Assembly: GCA_016165875.1 (NCBI GenBank)
Contig: JABBOT010000002.1
Location: 34,065,868 to 34,129,867 of the forward strand
Direction of reading: 5' to 3'
From: Acanthopleura granulata
Lineage: Eukaryota > Mollusca > Polyplacophora > Chitonida > Chitonidae
DNA length: 64,000 bases
Each line of letters begins with the position of its first letter. Position 1 is the first letter of the stretch. Under the pieces are notes generated by a model, which was not told where the DNA came from, did not search any database, and saw only the letters and a list, made by a program, of their open reading frames with translations. A program made the position numbers and the translations under genes. Positions 59,144 to 64,000 of this stretch are shown here, piece after piece.

Positions 59144-62100
59144 CTTTCATATAATCTGAAACAGAGAAAGATATCAGTCCTACATGATATGACAGTCCCT
59201 ACAACCAAAACCAATTTCATTATACAGGGAAGGGGGGAGGGATAATACTACCATTCCACTTTCAACAACACATGTATCAAGTAATTTATATCCATCTTCT
59301 TGGTACAAAAATAAAGTTGCCTTCACAAATTGTTTTTGACATACAAAATTTGTCCAGTGAGACAAAAACTTTAGGCAGTCAGGGAATGACTCAGTTATCT
59401 CTATACGCCAAGAGCATCAACCGAGTTAAATATTTCAAATGGATGAGGGCCTGGATAATAAGAATTGATCTGAAAAACAATTACACTTAAACAAACATTA
59501 ATAACTTTGAATGTCTTGTTGGGCACTGTCTAAGGCGGCTCTTCAGACAGCTAATTCAAGGTGAGCAATTACACATTATTTTATCAGTATGTCTGAACTA
59601 TAACCTTTCCATAAACACAATTTTAGTGGTTTTTCGGGACGTTCAGTTTTCTGTTAAAACAAAGTCTCTGATGAGACAGTAGCTCTACTGGTTGGCACAA
59701 AATTATAACCGAGTGAATTACAAAATTAAAGCTGTTATCCAACAACGTTGCCAGGGTCCTCGTTTATAAGCTTTTACTCGTTTACTATATCTGGTAGTCC
59801 CATGATAATTTCATGGTAATAAAAAACCAGAGAAAAGTGAAAAAATTGATAAAGAATGAACTGGGTTTGAACCCATGACTGCCAGGTATCATTTTTACAA
59901 TGGGCTTACCACTAAAAACCAGCATGGAAGCAATGCAGCTTTGATCTTTTGCTCATAGACTGTAACAAACAACATAAAGAACACAGTGTAGCAAGGATGA
60001 TTTCCATTCTCACGATAAACTGCACTCAGCCATTTCAGCTTTACAACTGTAATGATATCCAATCACATGACCTCAGCATAACAGCTGTTACGGTTTTCTA
60101 TCATGTCACCTCAAAATAAGGGGAAAACTGCACTTTTCTGAACTTTGATCGAAATAGACAAGATCAGATTTGTGACCAGGACATCAAACAACATCTAGTG
60201 AATAGTTAAAATATATAAATTCAAAAACTTTTGGTCACGTGACAATTGACCAATTCTGGATAAAGACGATGAAGTATGGCTGGCATTGACGTCCCACTAT
60301 GACACAGGTCTCAATTGTAATATCACTGTTGACAGAACTCTTTTTCTGATACAAAGTTGCTTTAAAAGTTGGCTCTTGTTGCCATTTTCTACTAGTCAAG
60401 GTAATGCACTGCGCATGTCTCAGAGCCTAAGCCGAAAGGGTTTATTTCCACACTTTTCAAGACATGACAACGATTTTAGTGCAGTTAACTTTCCCCAAGG
60501 TGTTCTATCTGTATTATAATTTTCAGCTCAATTGCATACACCATACTCAAGAAAATGACATGTCAACACATTCTATTCATGGCAATATGGTGCCCAAAGT
60601 AGGTCAGGTTGAACAGTAAAAATTGTGGGGAACAAATTTTCGATGTAGAAATGACAAGAAAGAGGGTGGACTTGAACCTCAAAGTGCTAGGACTAGTCTG
60701 CAGTGCCTAATAATTTTATGATACTTGAAAACAAAAAGAGAAAGAGAGAAAAGACTTGCAGGATTTAAATGGATTTGAATCTATAAAGACTGCTACATGT
60801 AGGTACAATACAAGCCAGCATGACCCAAGACACCCTTGTCCAGTATTTAAAGCATGGATAACATGGTCATACCATTTCATCCCAAGGGCTGTTTTGAAAA
60901 ATGTCAGGTACCAATCTGCAGGGTAGCAATATTAACTAGGGCTGTGGTGAAGGCAGTGAAAAGAAAACAAACATATACGATGCATTATGTATCTTGATGT
61001 AGTCCACACTTGAACAACATTTCGTTACAATCAGACAAAAACTTTAGGAGAAGTAGCGATAACATATTCTGGTTAAAAACAGACAGACATATGGATAACC
61101 GATAAATGAAATGGAAAATTGATACTACCAATCATGTATGTTGTTGTTGTCTACACTCGATCCAAGTTTTGTTGAAATTGGACCAAAGTTATAGAGGGAT
61201 TAGTATTTTGAAGCAAAAGTTAGCAGACGCCTGACGGACAAACTTGCCATTACACTGCTAAAAACCAACAGTAAATATTGCACACTTTAATATGCATCAA
61301 TCTGTCATCAACTGGATCTTAGTCAAATACTGTACAGCCATACCACCATGGTCTGGGCATCATATACTGACCCAGATCCACCCTCACCTGCCATCGTGAC
61401 ATGATCGTTCTGCCATGGTGGGCACATCATGGTGTGACAATGGGCATACCATATGCCCATCCTGGTCAGAATTTACCAGTTATTTATGCTTCATTTGTTA
61501 CGAGCCTATTTTGCCAACTGCTCTGGACTTTTCTGACAAATGCATGTATAAACCAAGTACATACAATATGATGTACATTTTAAACTTACTCACTTGTACA
61601 TAAGGGGAACGTACAGACAAACGAAGCTGTGACATCATCATAACTAAATTAATGTAGATAAATGTCCAGACATCAAAATAAGCCGATGGGCAAATGAGGC
61701 TGCTATGGAAAAGACCTTGATCAAGGTCAACTTCAACTCTTGTGCAAACACACATGACCCAAGGACCACTCTGGATGCTGAGGTGTGAAATATGGTACAA
61801 TAAGGTGAAAAGGAAAAAAAAGAAAAACGCTGATCAGAGGTATTCTTTGCTGTTGGTAAGTCTGTATGTATGCTAGGGATATTCTGTGCAACTTTTGGAT
61901 GGCTGTATGGCTTACTTTTGAAGAAAATTACCGCTAAAAGTCCTCAATGAGAAGGGCAGCATGTTAGAACATGAAACACACTGCAATTCTCGCGGCGCTT
62001 ATGCGCCACCTGAAAAAGCAAGAGGTAGATTATTGCAACTAAGGTACATACATGCAATGGTGCTGCCATGACATATACGCATATCCTCACCGGATCATAC

Positions 62101-62947
62101 GGCCATAATCTACGGAAAATCGATCACCACGGACCATGTAACCAAGATGGGCCTATGTTATTCCCAGGGATCCTGCTGTGGATCCGGATGTGTCTAGTCA
62201 GCTACATGTTGTCAGTCAACTATCACATCATGAAATATTGCCACAATCCATGATTCAATTAACTGTGCTAACTCTCTAACTAGTAGCCCATATACACTTG
62301 CCTCAATTTCATGAATTATTGACGGTAACTTCAGTTAACCTTCAATCTTTCCACTTTTATTTTATTTATTAATTTTCTTCCTTTATTATTCAGCAACTTG
62401 TACTTTTTTTCTTCTTCCTCGTTAATTTATGATTTAGCATCATTACATGTACTACCTGATGTCATGCAACACATCGTAGTAAAACTCTGACCAGTGCCAG
62501 CATCATGTAAGAGTACAATTCAAGTCTAGAGGGCCTACGTGGTAAGCTACTAAATTCAGTCAAGGCCTCATTGACAGCCCAAATTCCGTAACAGCATCTG
62601 ATGGGTCTGGGTGGGAGGGGATAATGGGATATAAGTGCACGCAGTAGGAAACTCTCCCTACAACATTGTTCCATTATCTGAGCACATCCCTAGGGCGCCT
62701 GTAGGAAAAGTGGAGGGACGTCAGTTCAGTGTCAGACACCTTACCTTTTCCTTCAGGTGCGCTTTCCAGCTGACTTCCCGCCGTGTTGCTGGGATATTTA
62801 GGCCAGCCTCGTTCTGGCCCAATCAGCTTTGATCCCACAATTCCACAGCATAACATGGCAGGAAGGTTGGTGGAAGGCAGGTGTGAGCGCTGACACAGTT
62901 AGTTTGTGCGGCCTCAGTGAAACATAAGCTCTGTGCAAGTCCATAAC
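59144..62947. other. divergent intergenic region between MGMT and the USP gene
   Basis: Holds the inverted pair of 145-bp units (60980-61225) and otherwise no recognised feature. The last about 400 bp are less AT-rich and probably include the USP promoter and 5' UTR. Confidence 0.45.
60980..61225 (-). repeat. two units of the 145-bp repeat, inverted
   Basis: Reverse-complement phrases of the 45.5-46.3 kb array: TATCTTGATGTAGTCCACACTTG, GACAAAAACTTTAGGAG and TTGTCTACACTCGATCCAAG. Confidence 0.65.
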
Positions 62948-63850
62948 ATGTCTGAAACTATACCTGGAGGAAGACAGCGGTCATCCTCAGAAGGAGATTT
63001 ACTCGATGAAGATGAGGATGGGATAAGCTACGGCCACCAACGTCTTTCACCGTTACACCGCAAAGTTAGCCGGAGTGCTCACCTAAGTGGATCGGCCGGT
63101 CGCTCAGAATACATCGAGAACGTCGCTGACAGAGGAGGTATTTCGACGTTAGACCGGAAAAAAAAATACAAAAGACCGTCCTTTAAGGCTATGAAAAATT
63201 CTGTGATGAAAATGGTGAGACGTTCAGTGAATTCTAATGCCCAGAACGGTTCGGACAGTGAGAATAGCTACAACGTCCGTGCTATAGTGACACCGACTCT
63301 ACGGCGCAGAAATAAACAAAGTGAATCAATGCCAGGTGAGACTACTCAGTCGGCTAACAGGACTAATGTTACCCGACATGGTCACGGCAATGATGATGAC
63401 TTCATTAGGTCTGCCAACAGACCTCTTTTAACACAGCGAATAATTAAACTAAAAGGCGGTGTAACACCAGGTACGGTGGGACTGAGAAACCATGGAAATA
63501 CCTGTTTTATGAATGCAATTCTGCAGTGTCTAAGCCATACTGATGCACTTACAGAGTATTTCATCACGGAACAATACAAAGCAGACCTGGCCCGCCATAA
63601 CAAAAGCAATTCCAAGAAATTTGGAACAAAAGGAGAAGTTCTAGAACAAATGGCCTGTTTAGTCCACAGTTTGTGGACTAACAGGTACACACCTGACGTG
63701 TCGAATAACTTCAAAAACGTTGTTGGGAAATACAACAATCAGTATCAAGGATATTCCCAACATGATGCTCAAGAGTTTTTACTTTGGCTTTTGGATAAAA
63801 TGCATGAGGACCTGAACACTGTGGCAAAGAAAAAATACAAAGCAAATAAG
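62948..63850 (+). CDS. USP31-like: ubiquitin-specific protease, USP31/USP43 type, first coding exon (gene runs off the window)
   Basis: The exon encodes 301 residues and ends at a GT donor (AAG|GTGCGT) in phase 0; the rest lies beyond the window. Residues 1 to about 170 are a basic, Ser/Arg-rich, probably disordered leader with several RRxS-like phosphorylation-type sites. From about 172 the USP catalytic domain starts: GLRNHGNTCFMNA with catalytic Cys186, LQCLSHTDALTEYF, and YSQHDAQEFLLWLLDKMHED. The combination NHGNTCFMNA plus QHDAQEFLLWLLD is typical of USP31 and USP43, which remove ubiquitin from proteins; the catalytic His and Asp boxes must lie in downstream exons. ATG 62948 is the first methionine codon in frame near the exon start. 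USP31 versus USP43 cannot be decided from this part. Confidence 0.92.
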
Positions 63851-64000
63851 GTGCGTATCATTGCGATGCCTTTCATGATGTGCCTGTGGAGGTGTGCTTT
63901 TTTTTTTTTTGGTTTTGCTGTGTTATGCCTGGCAATCCAGACCACTTAATATGCTTATTGTTTATTGTCGTTTAAAAAAACCTGATCGGCATTGCAGAAG

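Noticed and set aside
62674..62856. Small open frames upstream of the USP start on both strands
   Set aside because: They lie in the probable USP promoter or 5' UTR and show no family features.

Overview
The window is nuclear DNA from an animal. The genes are split by GT-AG introns, there is no operon structure, and the spaces are full of tRNA-derived SINEs, MITE-like inverted-repeat elements and a decayed BEL/Pao retrotransposon. The gene set (secreted phospholipase A2, GFER, a complex I NDUFA3-like subunit, a PP1-type phosphatase, MGMT, a USP31/USP43-type deubiquitinase) and the dominant SINE, whose 3' tail ends in a 'GAGTACGGCGTAAAACACC...AAATAAATAAA' type of sequence, suggest a lophotrochozoan, most likely a mollusc. 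That assignment is inference from sequence style, not a database result.

Layout. 1-17.5 kb: no gene recognised. It holds two large inverted repeats (946-1825, 3020-3640), a TIR element (about 4460-5040), a TA-flanked MITE (5474-5771), SINE copies and a repeat-poor stretch (about 8-12.9 kb). 17.58-22.92 kb (+): a four-exon secreted phospholipase A2 gene. 23.88-24.90 kb (-): three-exon GFER/ALR sulfhydryl oxidase. 24.95-30.65 kb (+): a four-exon 77-residue NDUFA3-like membrane protein; its ATG is only 54 bp from that of GFER, head to head. 31.3-40.1 kb: SINEs, a dead BEL/Pao element with both LTRs (about 32.05-39.4 kb) whose 3' LTR is split by a SINE, and a second copy of the 5.4-kb MITE. 42.07-51.87 kb (+): ten-exon PP1-type phosphatase, catalytically intact but with a divergent short tail. 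57.36-59.14 kb (-): three-exon MGMT. 62.95 kb to the window edge (+): first coding exon of a large USP31/USP43-type deubiquitinase.

The genes do not form a pathway. GFER (disulfide relay of the mitochondrial intermembrane space) and the NDUFA3-like protein (inner membrane) are both mitochondrial, so their shared promoter may co-regulate mitochondrial biogenesis. The other genes look like ordinary unrelated neighbours. Every multi-exon model closes exactly: exon phases match at each junction and the summed lengths are divisible by three. Exon coordinates are listed per gene.
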